Of a stretch of DNA of 64,000 bases, positions 38,705-52,401 are shown in pieces (positions within the stretch are counted from its first letter, which is position 1; each line of letters begins with the position of its first letter). Under the pieces are notes generated by a model that had not been told where the DNA came from, searched no databases, and saw only the letters and a list, made by a program, of their open reading frames with translations. A program made the position numbers and the translations under genes. Where the stretch lies: positions 31,333,299 to 31,397,298 of the forward strand of contig CM032128.1 in the NCBI GenBank assembly GCA_018894105.1. Direction: 5' to 3'. The stretch comes from Jacaranda mimosifolia (Eukaryota > Streptophyta > Magnoliopsida > Lamiales > Bignoniaceae).

Positions 38705-39634
38705 AGCTTAATTCTGTTAGAGAGCACGCTAGTGAAGTTTGTGAGACGGTTTTTTGCTATTTCTTTCTTTCTGTTATTTCCCATTTCTGAAAAGTTTGTT
38801 AATGTTTGTGAATTATACTGGGACTTGCATGTCTGCATATTTAATTGATTTGTTGTATTATTTTGTATCATTAGACATTGCTATACTTTGCATATGAGTG
38901 AATTGGTTGATTGGATTGATTTGGTTATCGGTGGGCGCACAAATACTCTAATTTGTCTTAGTTTATCAACAAAAATACCAGAAAGCTTGAATTTCTCAAC
39001 CTCTGCTCCAACCTATTTTGAGGGAACTTTTTAGAGGACCAACTCAGAAATCTTGGACAAACTAGATCTCCGGATGGAGCGCCCTTCATTCCACTTTTTC
39101 TTGATTACATTTCAGAAGTATTGAAGTTCAGTAATTGATACTATAATGTTATATTTCCAATCAAACATGCTTCTTCTTGTTGTCTTGTTTTTTATCTTGT
39201 TGATAGCAATAGGGGATGAGGATTATAATTGCAACTTGGAGATGAGGAGATGAAATTCGATTTTAGTTAATGAATTATCACTTAGCACAAGGGCACTACT
39301 GACATCATTTTCTTTGCTGGATATTGATAAAATTTTTAATGGGATGAAAATGGTACAATTTTAGGTGCTAACAGGAAAAAAGAATTTTTTAGCATACATA
39401 GAGCAATAGGGCATTAGCATCAAGTAATGGACTAAAAATGAATTGACCAATTTGATTCACATCCTTTCAAATGAAGAGATGGGCAGAAAGGAGAACTCTT
39501 GGCACTGCAGATGCCCTAGCAAAATTTTCTGTGACCTAATACACTGTATAGTTCTTCCAAAACCAAACTTCAAGGCTGAAGTGGCAAAGAGGTTGTTGAT
39601 CAATTAGAGGGTGCAAAACGTATATAGAAACAAA
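38705..39634. other. Spacer between the At1g04030-like gene and CESA4
   Basis: Tail-to-tail spacer of 930 bp holding both 3' ends. I see no gene, tRNA or clear transposon. Confidence 0.5.
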
Positions 39635-42600
39635 TTAGCACTCCACACCACATTGTTTGAGAATGGGGCCAGTTTGTTTGGGCAAGAAAGGATCAATTCT
39701 AACCCAAACAAGTGAGAAGATTGAAGCCAGAAGAATTGACCATAGAACCACAATAGTAGGAGTCCTGTTTTGCCTTCCCATCAAACCTTTTAGGAATGGA
39801 TAGAGATGAACAATAACCCAAAAGGCAAAGAATAGTTTCCCAAACAGAGGACCCCATGAGCCATATCCATTGTTGATGGCATCAGAAACTCCAGCCACCA
39901 CACCAACCATATTCAGTATTATCAATGTTGTTGGTGGAATGAGAAGAGTTGTCCATTTGAAGAGATAGAGCTCCCCAAACTCGTTATCATCAGCTGCTTT
40001 TGATGTAACAGTGAAATTTGTGTCAACTCCAGCAAGAACCTTGAGGAGACCTTGGAAAACTGCAAAAAGATGGGCTGAGACACCACCAATGACCCAGAAT
40101 TGCTCATTGCGCCACCAATCCTCAATGCTAACTCCACTCCATCGAAGCTCAAGTACGCCAGTCACTATTATGGAGAGGAAAAGTGCCATAAACCATACGC
40201 TTGCTAGGTTATTCAGCTGCACAAGAAATGATGCTTAAGTCAGTAAAGTCAAAAGTAGCATTGCGTTGAATATAGATGTGAGATTTTGGGTCATTCTTTT
40301 GATGATTGATAAGCAACTATTGGAACCAACTTCATTCCAACTAGAAAAAAAAGAGTACCAACATTTGGTTGTTGGATATTTCATCCAACTACCCTGGTAT
40401 AGGACAAAGGCCAAAATATCCAAATTGTCCCCTTACCCACACTATGAGATCCATACCTTTTCTTGATTGGGTTGGATTTGACCCGACTTGACACCAAACC
40501 TAAATTGAATTGAGAACTATTGGATTAAGACAATAGCATACCTCAACTCTCCACTTACGATGGATCATGTAAGTCAACCTGATGAGAAGTATATAAATAT
40601 CCCAATCACATGGTGATAAAGGTATGTTGTTATAGTTATCTTATTACACTTATTATGATTATTTGACATCTTAATCCTTACTGATTTAAGTTTTAAAGGA
40701 TTTAGGCCCCCCCAACAACCTTAACTTCGTTTAAGTTTTAGACCCAACCACAAACTCCAATCACGTTGATCAAGACCAACCAACACAAAAGAGTTGAGAA
40801 ATAAACTGACTCAAAACGACCTCACAATGACCCTACTTCATACTCTTGAAATAATCACCAAGAATTGACAAATATTCAGTCAATGATACTTACAGTTGGA
40901 ACAATAAATTTCCCAGTAAGAAGACACACGGCTGGTAGTGTGCAATAGGCTAGCAAAGCAATGGAAGTGAATGGGTACACGATGGTGTTAACATAAGCAA
41001 GTCTCTCGAGCCATTTAAGTTTTCCTCCATAGCCATACCAAAGTGGACAATGGCGACTAAGGAAGATTTCAACAGAACCAAGAGCCCATCTCAGAACTTG
41101 GTGCAATCTATCAGACAGATTGATTGGTGCTGATCCTTTGAAAGCTGGCCTCTTTGGTGAACAATACACAGATCTCCATCCTCTACAATGCATCTTGAAG
41201 CCTGTCAAAATGTCTTCTGTAATGGAACCATAAATCCATCCAATCTGTCGATATAACATAGTTAAAGAAAAGAGTCACTTAGCAGTTCAAAATATAGTAA
41301 CATAATGATAATGAGCCACTGTTTTCTACTGACCTCCTTGCCCCATTCAGTTTTTTCTTCATATCCACAGCTAATAACATGAATGGCTTCTTTGATGAGT
41401 GAAGTTGGGTTCGTCCCCTCTGGAAGGCCACCGTCTTCCATGAGAGTGGAAGTAATGAAAACCGGTGACATTCCAAACCGTTTCTCAAAGTTCTTTTGGG
41501 ACATGAGTGATGATTTTTCCAACTCATCATATCCTTCAAGCCCTTCTTCAATTTCCTCAAGATCAAAAGCTGATCCAGATGATCTCCTGCTGTACTGTTT
41601 CCCCATCATTTTCTTCTTGTTGTATAATCCTCCAAGCCCAAGTAAAGACTTGAGTCCCTTTTTCTTAGCCTTCGACTTCCTTGAGCCACCACAACAGCAG
41701 CAGCACCACGTCGGCCAGCAGTCACAAGTCATCTTGGGCCGCTTCTCAGATGCAGGAGGATCGTAGCCATATAATGCCTGCCTGTTGAATACACACCCAG
41801 TGCCAACATATACAGGCCCTTGGATGCCATCTAGACCTTTCATGTTGATCTGGTAAATAAAAAGTTCTCAGTATGAGATTTCATTCTAGAGATTGCTATA
41901 GATTTGACTTCTGAACTGCCAATCCAACAACTAGATCATATATACTACTTTTCTGGGATTGAAAAAGGAGGGGATTCGATATTAATGAGAAGATTGAATG
42001 AAAATGTAGATAGCTTACATCAAAGAACACAACATTACGATTAGCATATCTGTCATGGCGATCAATGCCATCAAATCTCTGTGGAAATTGGACATAGCAG
42101 AGCTTCTTCCCTATTTGGGGATCCATCAAAAAGCACATTGCTTCTCTTACAGCCTTGCTGTTATTGACGTAATGATCACAATCCAGGTTCAATATGAATG
42201 GTGCATTAGTAAGCACTGCAGAAACTCTGACCTGTTGATTTGCAACACTGAATCATTAAACTTTCAGTTTCATATGAAAAAACCCAGCAGATTTGTAACT
42301 CAGCAGCTGCTTACCAATGCATTCATTGCACCGGCTTTCTTATGGTGTTGATAGCCTGGTCGTTTCTCACGTGATACATACACTAGCCGGGGTAACTCTT
42401 TACCTTCGATATCAAGTGCTCCTTCGCTTCCCAAATATACCTGCAACACACGGATGTTATGATAGGATCGCTGATAAAGGACTTGAATCTTTGTTTCCGG
42501 ATGTACTATGTTCTCTATTAATTAAATTTTTAACCTGAATCATGCCAGGGTGGTCGCGGATGTTGTTCCCTGGCCATGGAGTTCCATCTTGCATAACCCA

Positions 42601-44658
42601 TCCTTCTTCTGGTTTCTTTTGAGCCTTAGCCACTAAAGCATTGATTCTCACTTTGAACTCCTCGTACTCTCTCTGCAATAAATGGACACTCTCTAAGTAT
42701 GATCTGATTACATCAGAATTCACTAAGGTTTAACAGCGTAAAATGGTGTCCACGACTTACCTTCATGGCCCTGCGATCCTTTACAAAAGTTGTCTGAACC
42801 TTATCTTTAAGGTAGTCGATTTTCTCAGAGAAGTAGAACTCCGGTGCTCTAGGCTCAATGCTATACTTCTTGCAGAATGGCACCCATCTCCTCGCAAACT
42901 CAGCTGTTTCAGACAATGCATCAAAGAGAAGCATGGAGGCGCCATCGTCTGAAACATAGCAACTAACCTTCTCTACTGGGTAATCAACAGACAAGATTGA
43001 CAGGACTGTGTTCGCTGTAATAAGGGGAGGTTCTTTAAGAGGATCCACTGTGCTCACAAAGAAATCAACTGGGGCCAGCTGGTTGGGTTCACCCTCACGC
43101 TCAAACCTCAAAGAAAGGCGATCAAGATAGGTCTCGCGGTTGATGGGGAACCATTTGGGGAACTGATCAAGAATCCAGGATAAACCAAACCATATCTCAC
43201 ATATAACGGAGATGATCCATAAGGGATAAGCATCATAAGCCGGGGCCAAGATTCTGAAGTGGAAGAAGAAACATAAAATGATGAACCGAATGACAATGAC
43301 TATGCGATATGGGTTGATCAGGCGGGAAGGGATTGGGACTTTTCTCCAGAGTGGTTGCCGGGCCTCTGCTATGCTGAACAGGAACAATACAATAACAATA
43401 ATTTATTGGTCACAAAAAATACTGTTTGAATACCAAGAAAAAGAAAAATTCTTACAGAAAATCATCATCATATTCTTTATCATGTCCTCCATCATCTGCT
43501 TTGGTAATGAGGCCTCTCTTTTCTTGTCTGGTTTTCCATTTCTCCATTCTCTCCTTCCATTCCTCAGCTTCTTTTTCACCTTCAAAATCCTTACCAGCAA
43601 CTGCATGTATAGAAAATGTAAGAAAGGAAACGCTAAAGGGCAATTCTTGCACATGGGGTCGAATATTTTGATGAGAAATTTGATTACCACTTTCTGCAAC
43701 AGAAGGAATGGTGGCACCATTTATATGAATTTGATGCTGATCGTAGTCCCCATGTTCCTGGGCTCATTAAACATTGAATTAGTGCCTCTCTTTTGTCAAT
43801 ATTGAACTTCACTTTCTGCAGAACTGCAAATCAAATGCACTTTTGCAAGAAATCTCTGGCAGTTTGCCAGGAAATTATGTGAAACTCAGATGTTTTGTTT
43901 ATAAGAAAGTTGACGAGAAATTTTTGGTCAAGATAGTTGTTGATTTAGGTTTCTCCAAAATTAATAAGTGTTCAAATGTTCATTTTGAGGAATTCTATAC
44001 TTTTGGAAGGAATGAACTAATATTTCTTAAATGAAAAACAAGTTGATCCAAAGAAATTATACATTACAAGAATTATACATATCAAACAACTAGCTAGTGC
44101 TAATATTATTTAGCAGGATAGAGAAAAATACCAAATGATGAGAATCAAGAGTATGAATACGACGGTTCTTGAGCTGAAATTCATCTTCAAAATCATCATC
44201 ATCATGATGTTCTTCTTCATCCCCTTCAACCCTAGGACAACCTTTACGACGCTTGTAGCGTGTATGGCACTGAGGGCAGGTCTGTTGGCCCTGGCTCCTC
44301 TCATAGTTGTAGCAAGGCCGGCAAACTGGAAATCCACACTCATGACAAGCCGTGAACACTTCTCCGCTCTCCTGTAACTCAATGTCATCCCCACAAACCC
44401 GGCATATTTTGGCATTGGATTCACGTGCTGGAGGCCGATACTGTCACGAACACATGCAGTAGAATAGTGAAGCGCGGGCGCAGACAAGATACAACATCAC
44501 TGACGAATGATGCAAACAAATGCATGCCACCAATCATGCAAGTACTACATAGTACCAATCATAAATATATATCCATGCAAGGTGAAACATTAAGACAAGA
44601 TAGAAACTTAAGAAAGGAGACAAGTTACCTCATGATCAGCAGCAAAGAGGCCAGCCAT
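39635..44658 (-). CDS. CESA4: Cellulose synthase catalytic subunit CESA4 (secondary wall)
   Basis: Makes beta-1,4-glucan from UDP-glucose at the plasma membrane as part of the secondary-wall complex with CESA7 and CESA8 (IRX5 class). Eleven exons: 44629-44658, 44132-44440, 43688-43757, 43456-43600, 42761-43373, 42535-42672, 42315-42440, 42019-42231, 41334-41849, 40894-41244, 39635-40216. They sum to 3093 nt, giving 1030 residues. The zinc-binding RING-like domain has cysteines at 23, 26, 42, 45, 50, 53, 65 and 68. The catalytic signature is complete: [30 protein letters not shown] and QVLRW. Eight membrane segments are expected. The class-specific region ([14 protein letters not shown], then [15 protein letters not shown]) and the tail [14 protein letters not shown] identify the CESA4 class. 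No break was found. Confidence 0.97.
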
Positions 44659-44809
44659 GGCAAGAAAGTGAGAATGAATGAGTTGTGGAGGAGATGTGCC
44701 TAACTAGCTAGGAGGGGTTTTTAAGAGTTGTTAGTGTGTGTGTGTTTTGAGAGCTACCAGCTTACTGGTGAGGGGTCAAAATAGAAGGTTTGATTTGAAG
44801 AGAAGTTAG

Positions 44810-44817
44810 ATTTGGTG
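44810..44817 (+). promoter_or_regulatory. MYB46/MYB83 element (SMRE/M46RE) upstream of CESA4
   Basis: ATTTGGTG fits the M46RE consensus RKTWGGTR; its complement contains ACCAAAT, which fits the SMRE consensus ACCWAMY. It lies about 150 bp upstream of the CESA4 start codon. MYB46 and MYB83 are established direct activators of secondary-wall CESA genes. The match is by consensus only. Confidence 0.5.
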
Positions 44818-44972
44818 AGAAGAGGGACAACAGTTTTGGTTGCTTCAATTCTTGTTGCCACTGTGTAAAGGGAAATAATTATTAACATGTAAGAAAAATA
44901 GAGTGGTACTATATGCATATATGTGACCATGAATTTCTTTGTAGCTTCCACTCAAAGGTGTCTAGAACCTAT

Positions 44973-44980
44973 TACCAAAC
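44973..44980 (+). promoter_or_regulatory. Second MYB46/MYB83 element upstream of CESA4
   Basis: TACCAAAC contains ACCAAAC, a match to the SMRE consensus ACCWAMY, about 315 bp upstream of the CESA4 start codon. With the site at 44810 it makes a two-site arrangement. A motif this short also occurs by chance. Confidence 0.45.
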
Positions 44981-45069
44981 TCCCATTCCATAGATGCACC
45001 AGTAGTATGTCTCTACTTGTCACTTTAACTACACCAACGTGACCTTACTGATTTCCCTTTTAGTTTTTC

Positions 45070-45089
45070 CTCTCTCTCTCTCTCTCTCT
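45070..45089. repeat. CT microsatellite in CESA4 upstream region
   Basis: About ten CT units, about 410 bp upstream of the CESA4 start codon. CT or GA repeats are common in plant promoters and leaders. On the CESA4 strand it reads as a GA repeat. Confidence 0.7.
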
Positions 45090-46189
45090 GTGCGTGTTTT
45101 TCACTTCTTTGCTGTTCATTTATTTATTTATCCTCAGTAGAAGTCTTATTTCTTTTTCTTTCTTTTTTCTTCTTCTTTCTTTTTTTTTTTTTCTTTCTAC
45201 GATTTTGTTTACTATATGTGACTTTTTGATGCCTGGTTGTGTACTTACAATTAATAATTTTGAGAGTCCTATAAAGATTGACTTGGATAAAATCCATTCT
45301 GTTTAAATAACTATAGAAGCAACTTGGTTGGTGCTGGAGAATATTCTTACATTTTTTTTAACATAATTTTTTACAAAAATCTCTCAATTTTCAATTTTGT
45401 TTTGGGGGTACTCTGGAAGAATAATTTGAGAAAATATATTATGAGAAAGTATTTAGAAGAATAAAAGTATGTTTTGGTTTATTTTTATTGAAAAAATATA
45501 TTTCTTCATATAAGTATTTATATAATTAATGGTGTCACATCTTTTATTATTATATATTACAGCAGATAATATTTAAAAAATATATATTTACACAAAACAA
45601 AAATTGAAAGACGTAAATATATATGAATAAGTAGTATAATAACTTGGAATTATTAAAATTTCTTAAAATATTTTAAGAAAGTTACTTAGTTTTGCTTCCA
45701 AAAGGAAAATTAATATTTTGCGAATACAATACCAAACTATACTAAATTTGCCATAAATTCTGCAAAATGACCATTTCTATCTCATTATTTTCTATTCAGT
45801 TCCGCGAGATTTAAAAATGACCATCAAAATAGACATTTATTAAAGCTACTCATTCACAGAACACAAAATTATTAAATCATGGATTCTAACATTCGTTACA
45901 AAGCTTCCATCTCTCAAAAATCAAGACACATTTTGTTGAGGCAAGAAAAGATGGCTTCATTTCCCAATCAAAAATCCCATAGGACCCGCCACATGCCTAT
46001 TTCAGAAACACTACATGCCGAAGGAATTCAAGTTCTTTTTATGACACTCCAAAGTCGAGCATTGCTTATGAACTAAACATCAAGGAAAACAAAGGCCGAT
46101 CCCGGTAACAGAGTTGTTTGATCTAAAGGACTGGTGAACCATTTCTATTTGAGTTTTTCATAGGGATCTAAAAGACGACCAAAAGAAGC

Positions 46190-49100
46190 CTACGCATCCA
46201 CTTTTGTGCGCTTTGTTGGTGGCGGGGACTCGGATGTGCCGCCAACACTTTCAGGAACTCCAGCCTCAGGTGCTTCATGTTTCTCTCCAGCCAGCTGAGA
46301 CGTTTCTGCTGATGTGTTGGCTGTATTGGCTGGCTCACCTTCTGTTTCCTTATTGTCGTCAGTTTCTATGACTAAATTATCTTTGGCTGAAGAATTGTGC
46401 ACATCCGTCGGCTCTTCTAAAGGGTTCTCGGTAGTGGACGAAGCCCCCTTGAGAAAGTCCATGCCTGACTTGCTCTGCTTTTCAAACATCATCTGAAGAT
46501 ATCTTCCCTGTTCTTCTATTCGAAGCTGTAGATTTCTTTGAATCTGAAGAAAGAATAATCATGCATCAGTATGTGGAGAGAATACTGAATTTACATCCTA
46601 TTTTGCCTTTATATAAATAGAAGGTGTAGTTTTCTTGAGGGGCCACTGATTTCATAATCAGGAAGCTATTAAGCAAGACAACAATACCACATCTTTTGTT
46701 TTGATAAAATCTCAATGTTACGGTGTTAACTGAAAAGAGATTCTATAGTCAAAGCCATGATTTAAGAGAATTAGAATATATAGCAGACATAGAGAACCAT
46801 AACGTGTCTCTCAACATATTTCTTACTCTCCAGTATTCGCAGCAATTGCAGGATGAACCTCGCTCTAGAGGCATGCATATTGCTGTTTTTAGAGTGTAGT
46901 GAAATAGTAAAACATTAGACTTATTAGCCATTTTGAGATTAGAGGTTCACTACATTTGTCTTAACACAAACATGCCATCTACTGGATAACCAACCCAGTA
47001 GCAGCCTTCATGCTGAGAAAATTTCATAAAGTACAAATTCGTACCTCAAGTTGTTCATGAAGCCGCTTTTGGACTTCCATCTGCAATCGCAGTGCTTCAG
47101 TGATCTCGATACCCCTGTTCAAAAACAAGACATGCATAACAATCAGCAAGAAAGACATATGGCACTGAAAGCAGCTAAATAACAGCAGAGATAAATAAAC
47201 CAAGCTTTGCATCTTTTCCAGGCTTTACGCATTTCAAAAAGTTCAGATATTTTATCCCTTATGGTTGACTCCACAGTTTGTTTGAGATTGCCCACATGTG
47301 TTGCAATTCCAAAAGTCTAAACCGAAACATGTTTGTGAAGATTTCTGCAAATTAAGAATAAGAGTGCCGCCCTCTTCCATCTCTTCATTCCCCTTGCAAG
47401 ACTTTAAATTTTGTTCATCCTTTTCCCCTGATGCATATTTATTCTTTTCCCATAATCCCAACCTACATTTATTCTTTTCACACAACTTCAATTCATAATT
47501 AGGATTCTAATCAGGCACCTGCTTTCACAGTTTAGCCAAACAATTATCTATACTTTACCTGTTGTCAACAAATTGCTGGAGATATTAATACCTTGCCATG
47601 ACTATCGAAATATATAAATTAATCTCCAAGTTATGTGAAGAGATATTAAGCTGAGAGAATCATGTAGGCCTAAACATTGTCAGTTCACTTCTAAATTTGC
47701 ATGACTTAAAGCAAACAAATCATACAATCAACAGAGGAAATCCTGCAGTTTTATTGCCAAAATCAAAGGAAGCTGAGTAAGGAAGAGGATATTCAACCAG
47801 TGTCACCAGGTAAAGGCAGAACATAAAAGAAGAGCATGATCTTTTACGTGATACAAACACTCAAGATTAACAGTGAAACAAAAAGATGCAGGCAGCACAG
47901 GTGGTGAGGGTTATAAGTTCATAACAGAAACAGAAGTATGTGAAGCTATCTTAAAGATTTTTCACCACCTATATCTATGATTTCTAACTTTTACCCTCCA
48001 GCAACCATATTTGGTCAAATTAATAATAGTTCAATCTATGTAACAGCCATTGCCCATCCCTCTTCAATAGAAACACTATTTTCAAAAAAAAAAAAAAAAA
48101 AAAAAAAATGGAAAAGGTGAAGGACAAGACAAGGAAAAGAAAAGAGAGGAAGTTATGAGATCTAGTCAATAGATATCAGAGATATATTTTCAACTCCAAA
48201 GTATGCATCTATTAGAAGACATGATTTAACAACAGAGATCGTAGGCTTTGTTTGGATGTGAACTCCCAATTCATTCTCCAACTCCCAAAATTTAAACAAA
48301 CAAACACTACACATTCCCCAATCCCACTCCCAAAATACAACATTTATTCCCCAAAATATCCCAACTATTCACACTCCCAACCCATTCTCCAAAATTTCAA
48401 TCAATTGTCTCATCATTACAAATATATACACATACTACTACTCATACAATCTATATATACAAATGTATAAATAATTTTAAAATACTCATTTCACCCCCAC
48501 TGACCCAACAAAAAAGTTATTGATTTGACATCTTGTCCTCTCTCAAAACACAAACAAACAAACAATTTCTCCCAATTCATTCTTTACATACCACCTAAAA
48601 TACAAACAAAAAACTATCACATTCCCCAACCCCACGTCCCAGAAACCATTTTGGCAAAAAAATTTGGCAAAATGTCCCAATTCACAACCAAACAAAGTCG
48701 TAGTATTTCAGTGATAAGAATTGAACATAGAGCAATCAAACTCACGTTTTTAAGTCTAGGGATGACAAATCTTCCAGGGAGGCAGGTTTTTTCTCTGAAG
48801 ATTCTGCAAAAGAAACATGGTTTTCTCTTAGGCAATGATGAAATATTAGTATCTTTGTAGCATATTTTGAGAAGCCAAGAGTTCTTATCAACCATACATA
48901 AGGTTGAAGAAAGAGTGGAACCTGGGTTTTGGAGTTCATCACAAAGTGAAACAGAGACAAACAATAACACAGTGTTCATGTATGTAATATGTACTTGTTT
49001 CTTTTAATAATTGCCACTAGCAATTATAGCACGCAACCTTATCTATGTAGTCAATAATATTTTGTTTCAAAAAGAGAAAATCGTTGCTCATTCTGAAAGT

Positions 49101-51026
49101 TCTGAAAAGCTTTCAAGTAGTATTTTATTCTATTTGACACATGGAGGGAACCACATTAGGGAAGTAGGAAAAACTAGCACCCCTAGAAGCAAAACTTGGG
49201 CCAGGCAGAAAAAAGTGCATCTTTTAGTAAGTTAAAGAAAATGCTTCAACATTACCACACAGAATCTAGGATGCTACAAGCATTAATGAATATGACAAAG
49301 ATTGACAACGAATCAATGAGAAAAAGGTATCAAAATTAGGGTTTTGACATATTACACAGTGGAAGAAAACAGACGAATTTCCTTTACTGCAAGTATTAAT
49401 TGATAGAGTTCGTAAAGCAACATAAATAAATAAATAAGCTCAACAACAATTAGAAGACTATCTTAATCATCTGAAAAATAAGAAAGAAAGATACCCAAGC
49501 AAACTAGCCCCACCCATTACCGAAAGAGAGAACAAGGAAAAAGAAGAAATGCCTTCACTTGTGACAGGGCCACTGAAAAAGGAAAATAGCAATTTCACTC
49601 TTATTTCATGAAAATTAGCGGAAGATGTCACACAGCTGCCTTCATTGATTTTACTATTTGTAAAGGGAAAGATGAACTAATATGATCAGAAACATGAAGA
49701 GCATGGAAGTTATAGCAAAGGGGTAGGGTGAAAATTGTAGCACACCTTCTGTTGCCTCCGGTTTGTATCTAGCCGTCCGGTACTTCTGCAGGTTAGGAAA
49801 CAGATATTAAGAAGAATGAAATATCCAATCAATGCAGGTTTAGGAAAAGGCCATTACTATAGAATATCACATACCTGTAGGTGGCTTTTTACATGATAGA
49901 TGGTCAACCCTTCAACTTTCATTAGTTTCAGGACACCCTTGGGAGTAGCTCCTGTATCAACGATAGAATGATTGATGTGAGTAGCAGGTCAGTTTTATAC
50001 CAGTCACTTTAGAACAATGAAGCAAGAAGATTGAAACTACTTTCACTGCCACCAAGCTTGTTGACTGCTTCCACAAAGGACTCATGAAGTTCTGGCGTCC
50101 AACGCATGCGCTGCTTTGCTGGAGCAGCAGCATTTGCGGATGATGATTGACCGCCACTGGTACAAATTTCTCCAGGTGTACCTGGGAGCTGTTGGGGTAT
50201 ATGAAGAAGAAGCTGCTGCTTGCGGATATCTGTTGACTGTTGGGAAATCTGATATGATGCCTATAGTAACGGAAGAATGACAAAATTTCAACTGTTTCAT
50301 TGACTCTATTGGACCAATAAAAATGAAAAAGAATGCTACAAAACCCATTCACAGAGAGATAAACCCCACCTTTGGTTTTGGATCTGCAACACTTGCATCA
50401 GCAAGAAGCTCATTCCAATCAGTAGTCAAACCATCATTATCAGTAATAAGCTGATCAGCCCAATCCTGCCAATTGTTTGGTTTACTGAGATCCTCAGATG
50501 GAATGGCAATGCCACCACTATTATCACCATCTAGTTGATTATTCTGGATTGTGGTACTCATTGGAAAATCAAGAAAATCAGGTAATGCATCTGTACACCA
50601 GGAGTCATTATTTTCTTTGTTAAAATGACTTGATGCAGTAGATCGAAGAACTTGAGAATCAACAGAATGTGGTAGTAAAACTGATTTCCCACTACTTGTT
50701 GATTGGGAAATGAAAGGGGATTGTCTTGGATGCTTTTCTTGTTGTTGGGCGGATGAAAAATGAAGATCACTAGAGAATCCTGAAGATGAAGAAAATATAT
50801 GTCCAACAAGCCCACTGTTGGAAGACAATGACGAAACAATAGCAGGAGGAGGTTGCATAAGTTCCCGCCCCAAGGAAACATGCTGCGAGTCAGAAAATTT
50901 TGGATGTGTCTCTTCCAGAGGGGTTGGACAAACAGGAAATGGAGAAGATAGATCAGCGGAGCCCCCAAGGTTACTAATTTGTCTTGCACCTGTTCTTTGA
51001 ATAGATAAAGCTGGTTTTGCATCCAT
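46190..51026 (-). CDS. PHR1: PHR1-type MYB-CC transcription factor
   Basis: Nuclear regulator of phosphate-starvation genes that binds P1BS sites and is controlled by SPX proteins. Coding exons: 50370-51026, 50041-50260, 49875-49951, 49746-49785, 48746-48803, 47045-47114, 46190-46543. They sum to 1476 nt, giving 491 residues. A Ser/Gln-rich N-terminal half ends with an acidic patch ([16 protein letters not shown]). A single GARP-type MYB domain at about residues 270-325 runs from [20 protein letters not shown] to [20 protein letters not shown]. The coiled coil with the LHEQLE motif ([20 protein letters not shown]) is followed by [20 protein letters not shown]. The ATG at 51026 is used, as the longer frame to 51047 opens with TTG. 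PHR1 and PHL1 cannot be told apart with certainty. A MITE sits in the intron between coding exons 4 and 5. Confidence 0.93.
48084..48108. repeat. Poly-A tract in PHR1 intron
   Basis: Twenty-five consecutive A residues on the plus strand within a PHR1 intron. On the coding strand it reads as a T tract. It may mark an old insertion, but no matching element was found. Confidence 0.7.
48244..48699. mobile_element. MITE in PHR1 intron, GGCTTTGTTTGG ends
   Basis: A 456-bp element with inverted ends: left GGCTTTGTTTGGATGTGAA and reverse complement of right GACTTTGTTTGGTTGTGAA. The trinucleotide GTA flanks both sides (48241-48243 and 48700-48702). It ends only ~47 bp from coding exon 5 of PHR1 (48746-48803), so it abuts the downstream donor site of that exon. 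A truncated relative lies at 22055-22345. Confidence 0.7.
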
Positions 51027-52401
51027 TGTTGGCTTGTGCGTAAACAACAGCTACTTAGATGTAAGCTATTTGAAAACAGCTCAGCTTCCTCAGCACCTAT
51101 TTAACTTACGCCACAAGAACTCCTGTCAAACTTATATCTCAAATAGGTAAAAATGCATATATAATTATATAGAACATCCACTAAAAGAAAACGCACACAA
51201 ATTTGTGAACCAACTATAAAAGACTATTTCTAGAATTCTGAACAGAGATGCTCATCTGTGCAGGTCAATGAAGCACAGAGACATGTAAAAGATGTTATAC
51301 AGAGCTTGGAGGTTTTGTGCATCATGAGGTTAGGTAAAATTCCTCTCATACCAGAACATGAAGCATAACATTTTTATTGCCAAATAAGATCTCTAAAGAG
51401 GAAAAGACACAGGATTAACATGGGTGGTATTGGAAAGAAAAAAAAAAAAAAAAAAAAAAAACTGCTCACCTATAGGTCCATAACTTTATTCCACCATAGC
51501 AACAAGGCCTTAGATATTACCTGGACCGTGGAAACCATTCCAGTTGGTGACATACTAGATGTTTCTTACTTAAGTATCACTTTACCATCTCTAAGATCAC
51601 TTTTATGGCATATCCTCCTAAGCGAAAACACTAAATCTTAGCTAAGAAAGTGCAGTTTCCTGAAATCTTAATGTATTTTTGGCTCCCTATAAGTGAACCA
51701 GATTTTCTTTAATAACGACACTCATCACAAAAGAAATAAATTGCATAACTGAGCCATGCACCATGCACCAAAATAAGTACATGGATCTAACAAGAAAAAG
51801 TGGGCTAAAAACTTGACAAATCATCAGCTTTGGCTGGATGGCATTCTCACAAGCACAAATACAAAGTTCATTTACATTACATGCAAGATATCCACTGAAA
51901 ATAAAGTAGCCTATAACATGCTGCTGTAGTAATGCTAGCAATTTATGTATCCTGCCCATCCTCAGATGAAAATAACCAGCAGGAACACTGCACCATGACC
52001 ATCAACATCTTCCATCATAAAAGGTTGTGCCCTTGTTGAGCTCAAATCCAGTGAATCCAAAAGATATCATCAAAAGTAACACAACAATAATCCTAACAAA
52101 TCCAGTAGCTGAGGCAGTCAATTAAAATATAAATTCTTTAATTAAAAAAAAAAAAAAAGAATAATCCCATGTTCAAACGATTAATAAGAGCCAAACCAAT
52201 CAACATCACTTAGCACCAAACCAAAAATCAAAAAATTACCGAACCCTGAAGCACCTACCTAGATAAGATTCAATAATTAACACAAAATCGACATGTGTCG
52301 CAGTTAAAGATTTCATAAAGGAACAAGTTACAGCAAATTCAACAAAAAATAAAACCTCATATTTTAAGCAATAATCAGAATCGACTTGATGAACTTCTTA
52401 C
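51027..52401 (-). other. PHR1 5' untranslated region and leader intron
   Basis: Between the PHR1 start codon and the likely first noncoding exon. A splice acceptor near 51049 would join the leader just before the start. The stretch includes a 24-base A run (51438-51461) and another at about 52144. No other gene is supported. Confidence 0.5.

Larger units (their letters stand above)
44659..46189. promoter_or_regulatory. CESA4 promoter region and PHR1 3' flank
   Basis: The right side of the CESA4 start holds its leader and promoter, with two secondary-wall MYB elements (listed separately) and a CT microsatellite. The part near 46100-46189 must hold the PHR1 3' untranslated region. No further gene is seen. 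Confidence 0.5.

Noticed and set aside
51027..51047. Longer PHR1 reading frame starting at 51047
   Set aside because: It opens with TTG; the first ATG is at 51026 and gives a typical N-terminus (MDAKPAL).
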